This document shows positions 12,521 to 25,041 of a stretch of DNA of 64,000 nucleotides, piece after piece (the stretch's first letter is position 1; each line of letters begins with the position of its first letter). A program made the position numbers and the translations under genes. The notes under the pieces were generated by a model. The model was not told the origin of the DNA, ran no database searches, and was given only the letters and a program-made list of their open reading frames with translations. Source of the DNA: Lutraria lutraria (lineage: Eukaryota; Mollusca; Bivalvia; Venerida; Mactridae); the NCBI GenBank assembly GCA_964023205.1, contig OZ026835.1, forward strand, positions 17,752,414 through 17,816,413. Direction: 5' to 3'.

Positions 12521-15500
12521 CTGTGTTGCCTGGTAACAGATATAATATGGATGGCCATCATTTACTAGGTAGAAGTCATCTGTTTGCTGATCCTTCATTT
12601 TCAGAAGGAGAAAGTATATTACAGGTAAATATTGTCAACATGAGGCAATGTCCTCCTTATACTGTGTAGTGTGTACAGTGATTTCATGTTTTTATTTTAC
12701 ACATTCTTTCTGCTGTCTGAAGAGTCTGTGTACATAACCAATGCACAATACTCACACCACATCATCTTACTTACAATGATGACCAAGTTACTCAATAGAT
12801 TATGACCCTGAATGAATGTAATAATACATTATTGATGCAATAGTTTGTCTATGTTGTACACTGCATTGCCAGGGAATTTTTAAGGATTGCAAGTTTTTTT
12901 AACCAATTCCCAAACAGGTATACCTATGACATAGGCAAATATTGCAGAGATTTGTGAAGACAGGTGTACCCATCCTGTTGGCAAATATGAGGAGATTTGT
13001 GCAGACTGGTATACCTGTTTCATTGCCGCAGAAAGGATTAAGTTGTCTCCATGTTTTACCTGAATGTTGGGTTTGTTTTAAATTGCATCCATGCATACCT
13101 GGCAGTAGCACTCTGTTGTTAACTCTAGGACTAAGTGTTTGTTTAGCATAAAGGATGGTCAATATTCTCTGAATACATTGTAATTGACCTGTTTTCTGTA
13201 ACACCCAATATGATACATGGACCGGGGTTGTCTAGGTACAAACTGGTTGAGGTTTTCTTTACAACGTTTCACATGTCATTATTTATTGGATATTTTCATT
13301 TTTATTTTGTTGATCACAATAATAGTTAGGGATACAAGACTCAATTTACTGGATACGAAGTAAAGTGATATGATGACAAATCTATCCTGGGTATAGACCT
13401 ACAGCATGGATTGGTTAGACTCTAATTAGACGTGCCATACAGCGTACAGTGACATGTTCTAACTGTATGACAGCTATACCATTGCTCTATCTAGTTACCT
13501 CTCATGATTGATGGTTTTATATTAGACTCTTGTTAAGACATTGCTGGTCTAGAAACACTGATGTTAAGACAGTACAATAAAATGGTTGACATTTGAATGG
13601 ATGCATTGTTATGCAGTTTTTGTTATTTTAAAAATATCTGACTCAGTATGTGACTGTTGTCATCAGAAAAGTTATCCAACTGTATATCTTTAGAAATGAT
13701 GACAAATATGGTAAAACTCTATACACACTAGAATGGAAGCACAAATTATATACAAATTTAAAAGAGCTTGATTTGATCGAGGAAAAGATAACAGCTTACT
13801 TAATGTATCATTTTATGTCCTGACTCAGCTAAAATTTACAAAACCAAGATTTAAAATTAGAATTTTATTAACAAAACTCATTGCCAATGTAGTGATTATA
13901 TTCATTAAATCAAGACATTTGTCATGTTTCTTTGGTGAATTTTTGATGATTGTTATATTTTCATCATAGTATCTATATAAATAGAATGTACTTCATGTCA
14001 AATGTAATCAACAACAGCTTCACAATAAGTCAGTTACAATTATTTGTTCTACAGCAGTTTTCAAGAATAAATATTATCAATAAATTTATTGGTATATTAT
14101 TATACTGTTAGTATTGTGTATTATGATTATATTGTGTAATTATCATGCATTATTATTATTATATATTAATGATATTATTATAATATATTATATTAGATTA
14201 AATTAATATGTTCCATTGTATGATTATCATACTGTATTATCGTTATATTATCTTATTATTATGTTATTAGTGATATTATAATATTATAATATTAGATAAT
14301 TATAATAAATAATTACATTAGTATTATACTATTATTATACTTTCATTGTCTTTTATTATTATATTATTATTAATATTACAGTTTTATTATCTTATATTTC
14401 TATTATAGTTGTATTATATTAAATTAACATTATATATCTTGCATTAGATGATTGTCATATTTTTATTATATGATATCTTTATTATGTTATCTAAGATTAT
14501 TATCATATTTTTATTACATTATAAAATTTTATTTCTATTTTCAGGCTCTCTATGGTTTCTTGTTTGTTGTAACATGTGACAGTGAAGTGTTTTATGCCTC
14601 AAGAACTGTAGAACAATATCTAGGTTTTCATCAGGTGAGTTCAGGATTTTTATCAGTTTATGAATCCATCCATATCAATGTATGTCAAAAAGAATGATAT
14701 TCTACATCATTTTGATACATTTGATATGAGAAAAAGGATTCATGAAGTTTTTTTGTTGTGTACTTTTTTTATTAGGAAGTTATTAGTGTATATTTTGTAC
14801 ATGAATTACTGAGTTTATTAATGTATAATCTTTGCATGAATTATTGTATGAATGTAGAGTTTATTTGGTTACTATTCTTTACAACTCAGCTTAACATAAT
14901 GATACAATTTTTTTACTTCCAAAGTAGACAAAAAATAAAACTTATAAGTCAGAAGAATTTTCCAATTTTTTATAAGATGAATATTGTCTTAGAATTAAGA
15001 AATCCAATGCAATTATGCTGTCAAAATTAAATACTATTCATCAAAAAATGATGGCTATTGATTTAGTTTTTTTTAATAGAACAATTGATTATTACAATTT
15101 CACCAAAATTTATAATTTAAGACAATAAAGATTATTCATATCATTGAAGTAACTGTGAATCATTCATCATACAGACTCTGTCAATACAGCAGAATTAAAC
15201 CATCTCAATATTGTTCATACCCCCACATTACTTCTATCCTAAAGTTCATTTGCTACGAAGCAAAACCATTTAACCTTTGGCAGGCTTAACGTTAAAATTT
15301 CTATTAATCTTAAAAGCTATGGATTTTTGAAGATAGAATTTCATGTAAAAAGACCGAATACTATTATTATTTCATTGGCAGTATTCAATTTTCTTTTCTC
15401 TCTTGTCATTTTACAGTTGTTTCATGTGCTCCAATTATTGGTTATAAGTTTAGGGATCCCCTAAAATGATAATGGATATGGTAATGATACTACACACTGA

Positions 15501-18500
15501 AGACGAAATCTTCCTCCTTAAAGGAAGAGCTTCATTCACCGAGACTCGCTTAATGGTTTTAAATTCGAAATAAATTCACTTTTATGCGAAGAATATTGAT
15601 ACTTTTCAGTTTTTCTAGACATTAAACACATTATTTCAGTGAAAAACCTGTTGAAATTTTGCTTTGAATAAAATAAAACAAAGGGCGGAAATGATCCCTT
15701 GAAAAAATTTGAACGATTTTTCAGTGCATTACTGCACGGAGACAATTTTGAAAAAAAATGAAAACTGCGAAAACCTCATCCTATTCATGAAAATGCATTC
15801 TATTTCCCCTCAAAATGTTTGAAACTTTATACGAGAATAATTTTCAGTAATGCACAAAACAAAGAATTGGGCGAGATATCATGCAACTTGCACATCTAAC
15901 ATCTAAATACAATCATTATGGAAAAAGCTGAAAATTGATGATTTAGAAAATCATGAACAAGTCAGTGTGCTTGTGTTCTAGCAAAACAATAGTTTTCTAA
16001 TCAAACAGTTTGAGGCACCAATATATTTTAAAATGCTTTTCAGCTCGAAATTTGTTGGTGAAAATGTTTGTTTTTTTGTCATTTTGATTAATTAAAAGTC
16101 AAAATTTTTCCTTCTTGTTTGTTTTAGGAACTTTGATTTTTCATATTGAAATTTGAAGGAAATAATACCAATTAATGTTTTTATGAATACCCCAAAATAC
16201 TGAAATCATTTATAAACACCCCAAAAAATACTGAAAATATTTTTTAGAAATCCTAAAAAATATGGTTAACATTTCAGTAATCTTCGAATAAGTCCTAGAC
16301 AATCAAATTCAGGTTGATTTGAAAATACAGTTTGACATAACCAAAAATATTGATATAAGTGAGTTTGAGATATCAAGAATCAACTGCATTAATTCTCTAA
16401 AAGGTAGTTTCCAAGAAGTGCTTTAAAGTTGACCTATGCTGCTAAATACATTTGTACATACTTTGTTTAAAGGAAGATATGATGTATCAATATGCACATA
16501 TTCTGTTTAAAGCTATATGATATATATTAATATAAAAATATTATGTTTAAAGTCAGATATAATATATTAAAATGTACAGATTGTGTTTAAAGCCAGATAA
16601 ATATATTCATATGTACATAATTATAATGTTTAAAGACAGATATAATATATTAATGTGTAAACATTATAATTACAGTCATATATCATATATTATAATTACA
16701 TTGGTATATTATATAGTCAAATATTATATATTATAATTACAGTCATATATTATATATTATAATTACAGTCATATATTATATATCATAATTACAGTCATAT
16801 ATAATATATTATAATTACAGTCATATATCGTATATTATAACTACAGTCATATTTTATATATTATAATTACAGTCAAATATCATATATTATAATTACAGTA
16901 ATATATCATATATTATAATTACAGTCATATATCATATATTATAATTACATTGGTATATTATATAGTCAAATATTATATATTATAATTACAGTCATATATC
17001 ATATATTATAATTACAGTCATATATCATATATTATAATTACAGTAATATATCATATATTATAATTACAGTCATATATCATATATTATAATTACATTGGTA
17101 TATTATATAGTCAAATATTATATATTATAATTACAGCCAGATATCATATATTATAATTACAGCCAGATATATCATAATTACAGTCATATATCATATATTA
17201 TTATTACAGCCAGATATCATATATTATAATTACAGTCATATATCATACATTGTAATTACAGTCAAATATCATATATTATAATTACAGTCAAATATCATAT
17301 ATTATAATTACAGTCAAATATCATATATTATAATTACAGTCATATTATAATTACAGTCAAATATCATATATTATAATTACAGTCAAATATCATATATTAT
17401 AATTACAGTCAAATATCATATATTATAATTACAGTCATATTATAATTACAGTCATATATCATATATTATAATTACAGTCATATATCATATATTATAATTA
17501 CAGTCAGATATAATACATCAGAGTGTGATGGAGTTGATTCATTCTGAAGATCGTGAAGAATTTAAGCGTCAATTAACATGGAACTCAATGCTACCAGCAG
17601 ATAAAGCAAATCTTACTCTACATGAAGTCATGATGCCAGGTATGTTTATTATTATTTACTATTTATTATACAATATTATTGTACAATGATCATTTATCTA
17701 TAGTTTACTGTGCAGAGTACCTCTAAAAATGAAATTCCTCCTGACTTCTGTTATTTCAAATATGAAGTATACATGGTGATTGGCTTGATACATGGTTCTT
17801 GACCTGATTTTATGAATTTACCTTCAAAGCACCAAATAGAGACAAAATGTCTAAACCTTCCAGACTTTATTAGGATGGTAATTTACTAACATGGACATGC
17901 TACAGCTACTGGTACCTATATCACAGGATGTTTATATACCTTTATAGATGAATTATAGAAATCCATCAGATAAATACATCTATACACACAGGCATGACCT
18001 ATTTAATTGTTTACCTTGACAATTCTGACATTCAATCAATCTACAATAATTTTGAAATTTTATGATTTTGTTGTTATGCCAGTGAAGAAGATTCTGGATT
18101 TACGTAGGAACATAATTGTTATAATATTGTCTTTGTGTACTAAATTGTCTCATAAAACTGTTATTTCTCTGTGATGTGAAATTAATTTTTGTCATTATTT
18201 TACTATGTGTGACCTTCACATACTGTTTGTAACCTTGATCTATTTGATGTCATCCATTCAAGGTTAATGTATAGGCGGTGAATACACTTTACATAATATC
18301 TGATAAGATTATGAGATATGTTAGTGCAGTTAAAATTATGATATTAACAATATGTCACTGATTTAATGTGAAAATGTAGAATTTGTATGATTGTTTTCAG
18401 AAAATTATCATTATTTACATCGATCATTCACTGTACGATTCCGATGTCTCCTTGACAACACGTCAGGATTTATTGTAAGTTTTATGCTTTCATATGAATT

Positions 18501-21500
18501 ATTCCAATAATTTTAATCTGTTGTTTAAACAATTACAGTAAAACTTGACACAATAACCCTCATATAATTGTCTTTGTTTGAGTAATTTTAAATCCAAAAC
18601 TTCAAACATTACATTCGTACAGTATTTTCATAGGGAAATTTTACTTATAAACATATTAATGAATTTCAGGATTTTAAAATTTACTTCCATAAAATATATG
18701 TATTTGCCTCTTTGTCGTCAGTATTTATTTGACCATAGATTTTTTTGAATGACCTTGAACTCTTTGTAATCTTGTACTTGCTTACAAACATTTGACTTTG
18801 TATGCTGTGTTTCTAAGATGTCTTTATGCTACAATTTTAGACCTTAGAAATCAGTGGATGGATACGAGTTATGCATGGTCAACCAAATCGATCTGAGGAC
18901 CCTCAGTTGGCCCTTTTTGCTACATGTTGTCCTTTTGGTCCCTTATCTTTGATGGATTTACCTTCAAGGGAACTGACGTTTAAATCAAAACATAAAATGG
19001 ATTTCTCTCCATTATCAATGGATAACAGGTAAATCTTGTTGAATTATAAGGGAAACCTAGAATTATGCATGATCCTAGACTGTTAATAAAATAGGACATA
19101 ACATTCTGTATATTTACTGTTACTGTTATTTTTATACCAGTGTTTAAATGCACTCAGAAACATAGATATCACACATAAAACAAAGGAACAGGTCACATGA
19201 TACAAAAGACTAGGTCACATGATACAGAAGAACAGGTCACTTGATACAAAGGAAAGGGTCACATGATACATGTACAAACGATTAGGTCACATGATACAAA
19301 AGAACAGGTCACATGTTACAAAGGAACATGGACGGTTGTGTGGATATTTGTAATGTTTATTTCACTACTAGAAAATCTAGCATCATTTTGGAAACAGTGC
19401 ATCAGGAGAATGATGGATGTTTAAATCACAAGTTTTTCAAAAGATGTTTTATAAACGTTAGAAGTGACATAATGAATGTTTCTTATTGAAGATAAATTGC
19501 CATAATAATGGTATAAGCTCGCAGGATTTTACTGATTTATTAGAAATAATGTATAGGACTGATAGAAGGGTTGAGACAGTCATTTACTCACCTACACCAT
19601 CTTATGTGATACCTGGTACTCAGTTGTTGACTGCACTATAACCTAATGCACTGAGAGGGATATAATCTGGTACAGTGAGGAGATATTGTAACAGTAATTT
19701 ACTGCCCTCTAACCTTATATGGTATTAGGATACATTCAGAGTAATAATTAAATGTAAGAGTCCCAGGATTGTAACGTATATCACATTAATTAAGGATTTG
19801 CGCTTCAAGAGCATTTTATGAGAATATAATTTGACAAATTAGATATTCTGTGGTATGTACCTGTGGGTCAACACCTCTGGTCTCACTGTGCAGTTTATAA
19901 AAGCATAACTTGGTAATTTTATACTCAAGTTAAGATTACATAATAATTACCCAACAAAAAATCATTATGTAGACAAAACTAGGAGGTAAACATGGTGTGT
20001 GTATAATTAACATCCATCATTTGTGGTCAATCTAAGATCATCTAAATTAGTTTTTTTAATTATTTTGCTAGTATTTTCCCACCAATATTGTGTACGAAAT
20101 AAATCTAGAAAAATAATAAAAAAGGTACTGCAAATTTGTTTGCTTTGTATAGGAATCAGGTACATAACTTTACTCTGTAATAACAAGTTATATAAAGTTG
20201 GGTTTCTGAAGTGAAACTTTTTAAAGACAAATTTGATGTTTACTTATTCTCAAATAGCATCTTACGTGTATACAACTTTCTGAAGGCTCTGTCACCAATA
20301 GTTGCTTAGTTAGTACTATACAAATCTAATTACTTCATAAATACATCAAGGTATAGTTTAGAATAATCCATCTCAAGGCTCTACTGTTCTGCTGAGAGAG
20401 AACCTCTGTTTAGTACATAGATTGTTCATACAGTACAACCTCTCCAGAGCGGCCCTCTATAGAGCAACAACCTGTTTATGACAACACTTTCAACTTTCCC
20501 TAAGCTGATATTTACTATAAATTTAACCTCTGTAGAGCAACAACCTCTAAACAACAGTCCATATTTGCAGCTCCCACATGGTGTTGCTCTAGATGTTGTA
20601 CAGTTTAATTAGCTGTATATTCTTCTTTCATTCATACATGTAGCTGGTGGAAATTCTTTTTCTTGCTCTACCATTTTTCGGATAGTTGTGGAAGATAATA
20701 AATGTATCAGACTATAAGTTGTTTAAATATTTGAACTTTTTAAGCGTTCATTTATATTACATAAATAAACTTACGTCAATAAATGACATGATTTGGCACA
20801 CATATCTTATATACCTTGAGATGGAAGATAAGTTTTTTTAGCACTGATGATAATGCTGGTAATTCCCATTTGATATACGGACTGTGTGTATGTTACATAT
20901 TTATCATTAACTTATTGTGGGAGTAAATTATGTTAAGTCATTTCTTGATTACATTGTGATATTGTTTGATGATATATGAAACATGAAATGTTTCAACTAT
21001 CCACCATGACCTAGGAATACAAGTTTAGTATTTATATTTATATTGTTCTTTTTGAAGCTATTAGTCCTCTGTATACATTGATAGCAAGGACATTATGTAC
21101 GCTTTGTAATCCTAGTCCTACATTAAAACCAGAATGATGTCATGTAATACATGTTTATGACTGATTAACAGTAATATTGTATGTAATCTGTACCCATCCA
21201 GAACTTGTACATAATTTATGGATCTTTTGTTAGTTTTATACCTGACTGTTACCTATATCTCCATTAAAGCTCCTAACCCTCCCCCTTGTGTTAAATATCA
21301 TAACTTGGAGGCCATTCTTAAAATACAAGCCTCTGATTGGATATTTCTGAACTCTGTCTTCAAAGCAACCAATGATATGGCCTCAGTTTAAGATAGGACT
21401 ACAAGCTTAATGTTGTACTCCCTGATACTATAATAGTAATCAATGAATACTAAATAGAGTAAAGCCATTTAGATATTCAGTATTAATTTTAATATTACCT

Positions 21501-24500
21501 GCCTCCATGGTCGAGTGGTTAAGGTCGCTGACTTTAAATCACTGTAACCTCTCACTGATAGAGGGTCGTGGGTTCAAGCCTAGCTACCGACCATGTCTCT
21601 TCATGTGAAAAAGTAGGCAGTTGCTTACGGAGCATGGGAAGTCTAGTACTGGTTCTTCCAAGGAACGATGGTTAGGTGAACTGCCCACCTCATATGACTC
21701 TGACTATTGAAAAAAGGGGTGTAAATCTCAAATAAAACAAATTATTATTTCATTACAGAGGTCGTATGATGTTCCAGTACGGAGATCGAGAATTAGCGGG
21801 GAAGTCTGGGTATGATCTTATACATCCTGATGATTTGAACTATTTCTCAGCTGCTCATGGAGAACGTAAGTCTTTCGTCAACTTATTGACATAAATACAT
21901 CATTATTAAAATGTTCCATCATTTGTGTATAGTGTCAAAATAATACATAGTGTAAATACGCATTTAAAAGAGCATGTTTTTAAAGGGCACTTTTTGTTCC
22001 TGACTGTACTTATTTGATATTGTTCACCACCTCATTTATAAATGCTTTAAATTGATTACATTTAATTGGATGTGATAAAATAATGATTCGTTTGTGTCCT
22101 TCTTTAATGTAATCAAATAAAACCAACTGGAATTCTCATGTTATATCAACCTTGCATTTTTAAGCTGATATGTATTAGATTAAAATGTCATACAGGTGAA
22201 TTCCAGTATGTGAACCCAAACTTCACAAAAAACAATTTTCCACACCAACAATAATATGAATCAGTTGTTCACTGATTTTTATTACATTTAAAGATACTAT
22301 TACAGTTTACTAATTTTTGGTATATTTAACAAAAACTAGATGTTAATAACACTTAAACATGATTCAAGAAAAAAATGTCTTTTTTGTTATAGTAAATACA
22401 ATGATACTGTAGGTCTTGAATAATTATGTCATCATCATTTTTATACTTTTTTCAGTGCATTAATGTTTATTATTTTCTACCATACAGTGATCAAGACTGG
22501 TAGTGCTGGGCTGATAGCATATCGTTGGTTAACTAAGGACTTTCAGTGGATATGGTTACAGTCTAGTTGTAAAGTTATTTATAAAAATAGCAAACCAGAC
22601 TTTGTCATAGCAACACATCGGCAACTTACGTAAGAATAATTTCCAATTTCATTTATTTAAGACCTTATTTGTGTATAGAACATAATTATAAACATTATGA
22701 TTAAAAAAGAAAATACTGAGAGATAAAAACATATTCATATATTAGAATCATTGATTTATGAATTTCCATTTATTTTTTAGTATTTGCTTGTTGTAAAAGA
22801 TGAACTTTAGTGCCCCATTAGTGTTTTGGATGTTAAAATTAAAGTAGGTCTTATTGTACCTAGAAAGAAGTCTTATCAGTGAAACTGGCTTTTATTTGCA
22901 TTAAAAACATTCCAAAATTTTAATTTTAATCACAGAGTACAAAAAAAAATGTACATATAGAAATATAACACAGTATTATTTTCAAAGATATTGCAAAAAA
23001 AAAGAAAAAGCATTTGACAACATTTTAAAGAGATGTGGCTTAAAGAAAAGCATTATGTAAATATTGTTTTAGAGCAAATAATATACATTTCTTACATTTT
23101 ACTATCATTTTACCAATTGTTCAGAATTACTAAATTCAAAAAGCTAATGGGCCTTTAACAAATTCTAGTTATATAAAAAAAATCAGTTCTGAAATACTAG
23201 CTTTGTTTTATTTATTTAAAGATAATCAGTTGCTTTGTTATGATATTTGAATTATTTTTAGTTATATTGAACAAATAATACAAATGTTCCTGTTAACATA
23301 AAACTATTGTTCAACATTGATGCCACATTTTCACTGATATTTAATCCTTTACAGAGAAGACGAAGGACAAGATCTGTTTCATAAACGAGGGAATGAATTC
23401 AAACTTCCCTACCCACTGTTAGATCTAGACATGTGCTCAGGATTTGATTTTCCTAACGATGACTTGGTCTCCAAAATGAAAGGAAACAGAAATAAAAAAC
23501 CAAAAACTCAAGTTCGAGATTTTCTACAGAATAATAAAAAACGTAAAACAAGTAAAGATGGTGTGAATGGTTTCTATGGAACATATTCTGGTATCAATGG
23601 TTACGAAAATGGAGAATATAAACCTGAGTTCTTGTATCATTACACAGGAAATAATATAGGACTAGAATCTGATCTGTTGTATAATCGTACGCCAGGTTAC
23701 GGTTCACTGGGCGGATCTATGTATACACCACCTGATCCGTACAGACTAGATGTAGATAAACACGGATATACTAATGGTTACTATCTAGATACACACAGAC
23801 AATATCAACATACTTTGTCATATCATAGCAACAGTTACGCTGATCTAGTGACTCAAGGTTCTAAATATGGCTATGGTCTGGATACATATAGTTTGGATTT
23901 AGCTAAAAAAGTTCATTATAATGATGACTTCGGCCGTATAGACAATGATTTCAAGAAATATGGGTATGATTATAGACCAGAATGGTTAACCCAGCGTTTA
24001 AACGGAGGCCTGGAACCGGTGGACTTACGGTCATCCTCGATGTATGCTAGTGCTCTAGATACAGGAACCAGCAACACGTCATCACTTCATGCATCTAATT
24101 TATTCAAAGCCGACTCTTGTCATAGTTATCTCCCAAAAGATTCTAAGGGACTTAACTCTCCCGATGAGATGAACTCAGTCAACGGAAATATACAAACTAT
24201 GAATCAAAGTTCAGTGATTAAAAGTATGTCTAGTCCCCGACCTTTGACCCAGAATCGTTGTTCAAGTGTGGAAGATTTAAATAGTCCCAATACAAACAAT
24301 TACCACACCGCACAACAACAACAACAGCAACGTGGTAATGTTATACATAATGGACCCGCTTGGTCTCAATGTGTGAAATCTGTCCAATCATTGAATCCAA
24401 GCCCAATCAGTAATCCTCATTCTGACAGTGGGAACAGTCCCAAACAAGGGATGGAACTTGCTGCCCGGGATATTAATAGAAACCACCTGACAGATAAAGG

Positions 24501-25041
24501 AGAAGTGATTCATATGGGGACAGAGAGTCCTATGTCAGGGGCCACACCTGCTTCAGTCATCCATTCTTCTGTCTCCTATAAAAACATGCATGAAAGGTAG
24601 TTTATTATACAAATTGTCTTACTCACTTTAATGTAGATATATCTAATTGTAAGTTAACGCCTTTCTGTAATTGCTGGAACTTGTAACTTCTTATTCATAT
24701 AAATTCTACTTTTATTTTTTTAATTTTTCTCCTTTAATTTTGAATGATCAAAATAGTTTGGATGTAATCACCTACCTTAACACTACATATTTATTTCATA
24801 TAATATTTAATAGCATTCAGTTAAAGATTGAACATTGTATTTATGTTACAGATCATGTGACAAGCAGCCATTAGTTGGTGGTATACCTGTACCAGTAGTG
24901 AAGTCGCCGTGGATGCATCAGTTTCCCACTTCCCATAATACATATACAGATTACAAAGATCCCTGGTCTGTACCCACGAATGATATGTATTCCTACCAGA
25001 GATCTACACTTACACATCCACCTAAAATAGCTCTACCTTGA
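12521..25041 (+). CDS. Aryl hydrocarbon receptor (bHLH-PAS), 5' partial
   Basis: A ligand-responsive bHLH-PAS transcription factor of the AHR/spineless family. Such proteins dimerise with ARNT and bind GCGTG elements in the nucleus. Nine exons are visible: 12521-12624, 14545-14634, 17504-17639, 18401-18474, 18841-19028, 21759-21865, 22488-22629, 23355-24596 and 24852-25041. All junctions are GT-AG and all phases agree. They encode 757 residues, ending in a TGA. PAS-A spans about residues 30-160 ([36 protein letters not shown]). PAS-B spans about 182-285 ([35 protein letters not shown]). The C-terminal half is long and of low complexity, with basic clusters and six Gln. The bHLH exon, which should precede 12521 in phase 1, was not found and probably lies off-window. 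Family assignment is firm; direct orthology to vertebrate AHR is inferred. Confidence 0.95.
14090..14540. repeat. AT-only low-complexity tract
   Basis: Dense (TTATTATA)n-like sequence of nearly pure A and T, ending at the polypyrimidine tract of the exon starting at 14545. No regular long unit was seen. Confidence 0.7.
16430..17503 (+). repeat. 26-bp intronic satellite carrying splice acceptors
   Basis: From 16660 the intron is a tandem array of a roughly 26-bp unit, tcatatatcatatattataa then ttacag. The left part (16430-16660) has longer diverged units around gtcagatataatatatta. I count 29 ttacag acceptor-like sites, the last being the true acceptor of the exon at 17504. The exon begins tcagatataatacatcag, and the units begin tcagatat or tcatatat. 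The repeat unit thus equals intron end plus exon start. It probably arose by expansion of the exon boundary. Confidence 0.92.
19150..19335 (+). repeat. Minisatellite with AGGTCACATGAT units
   Basis: About seven imperfect copies of a 22-24-bp unit, for example aacaggtcacatgatacaaa, in the seventh visible AHR intron region. Each unit overlaps AGGTCA with the E-box-like TCACATGA. Functional binding is not shown by the sequence. Confidence 0.8.
20431..20603 (+). mobile_element. Pogo/Tigger-like MITE, family A copy 1
   Basis: Begins cagtacaacctctccagagc directly after a TA (20429-20430). Contains the family's inner gagcaacaacctct motifs and the gtgttgctct near-end. The right terminus is eroded (gttgtacag). 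Non-coding. It lies in an AHR intron. Confidence 0.75.
21501..21745 (+). mobile_element. tRNA-derived SINE, full-length copy
   Basis: The head (21501-21594) resembles a class II tRNA (Leu or Ser type). It has an A-box in tggtcgagtggttaagg, a long variable-arm-like region and a B-box in gggttcaagcc. A tRNA-unrelated body follows (ggcagttgcttacggagcat, ctggttcttccaaggaacga, cctcatatgactctgactat), then an A-rich tail aaataaaacaaa ending just before the splice acceptor at 21758. Two other copies occur at 49672-49798 and 50962-51187. The head is too degenerate to be a working tRNA gene. Confidence 0.85.
23355..24596 (+). other. AHR long C-terminal exon
   Basis: A 1242-nt exon from the end of PAS-B ([20 protein letters not shown]) into the presumed transactivation region. 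Features: basic, possibly nuclear-targeting stretches ([11 protein letters not shown] and [11 protein letters not shown], about residues 322-346); a Tyr/Gly/Asp-rich zone; Ser/Asn/Pro-rich tracts; and Gln601-606. The region is not conserved enough for me to name subdomains. The donor sits at 24597. If the intron is retained, translation stops at the TAG at 24598-24600, one codon past the junction. The last exon (24852-25041) adds 63 residues rich in Pro, Trp and Tyr. Confidence 0.9.

Larger units (their letters stand above)
12521..18474 (+). other. AHR exons for PAS-A
   Basis: Four small exons (104, 90, 136 and 74 nt). The first links the missing bHLH domain to PAS-A; its end, GESILQ followed by ALYGF, matches the vertebrate AHR boundary between GEFLLQ and ALNGF as I remember it. 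The third exon encodes [20 protein letters not shown], the strongly conserved PAS-A dimer-surface segment. Its acceptor at 17502-17503 is the last unit of a tandem array of similar acceptors. The intron at 14635-17503 is otherwise AT-rich; a small inverted repeat around gcattactgcac (about 15720-15855) may be an old unclassified element. Confidence 0.9.
18841..22629 (+). other. AHR exons for end of PAS-A and PAS-B
   Basis: Exons 18841-19028, 21759-21865 and 22488-22629 carry QLALFA (end of PAS-A) and PAS-B. In my unaided alignment to human AHR, the pocket residues His291, Phe295, Tyr322 and Ile325 are kept (KHKMDF, GYDLI). Changed positions are Phe324 to Leu, Cys333 to Phe, Met340 to Leu, Phe351 to Tyr, Val381 to Ala and Gln383 to His ([10 protein letters not shown]). 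Known invertebrate AHRs generally do not bind dioxin with high affinity, and these changes fit that pattern. The long intron 19029-21758 holds a minisatellite, a MITE and a SINE. Confidence 0.8.

Noticed and set aside
21501..21594. Functional tRNA-Leu or tRNA-Ser gene
   Set aside because: Acceptor and anticodon stems do not pair well, and the sequence continues into a body shared by two other copies. It is a SINE head.
23431..24600. 389-residue single-exon gene starting at the ATG at 23431
   Set aside because: The frame is open upstream to a good acceptor at 23354 and joins in phase to PAS-B. The ATG is an internal Met of AHR.
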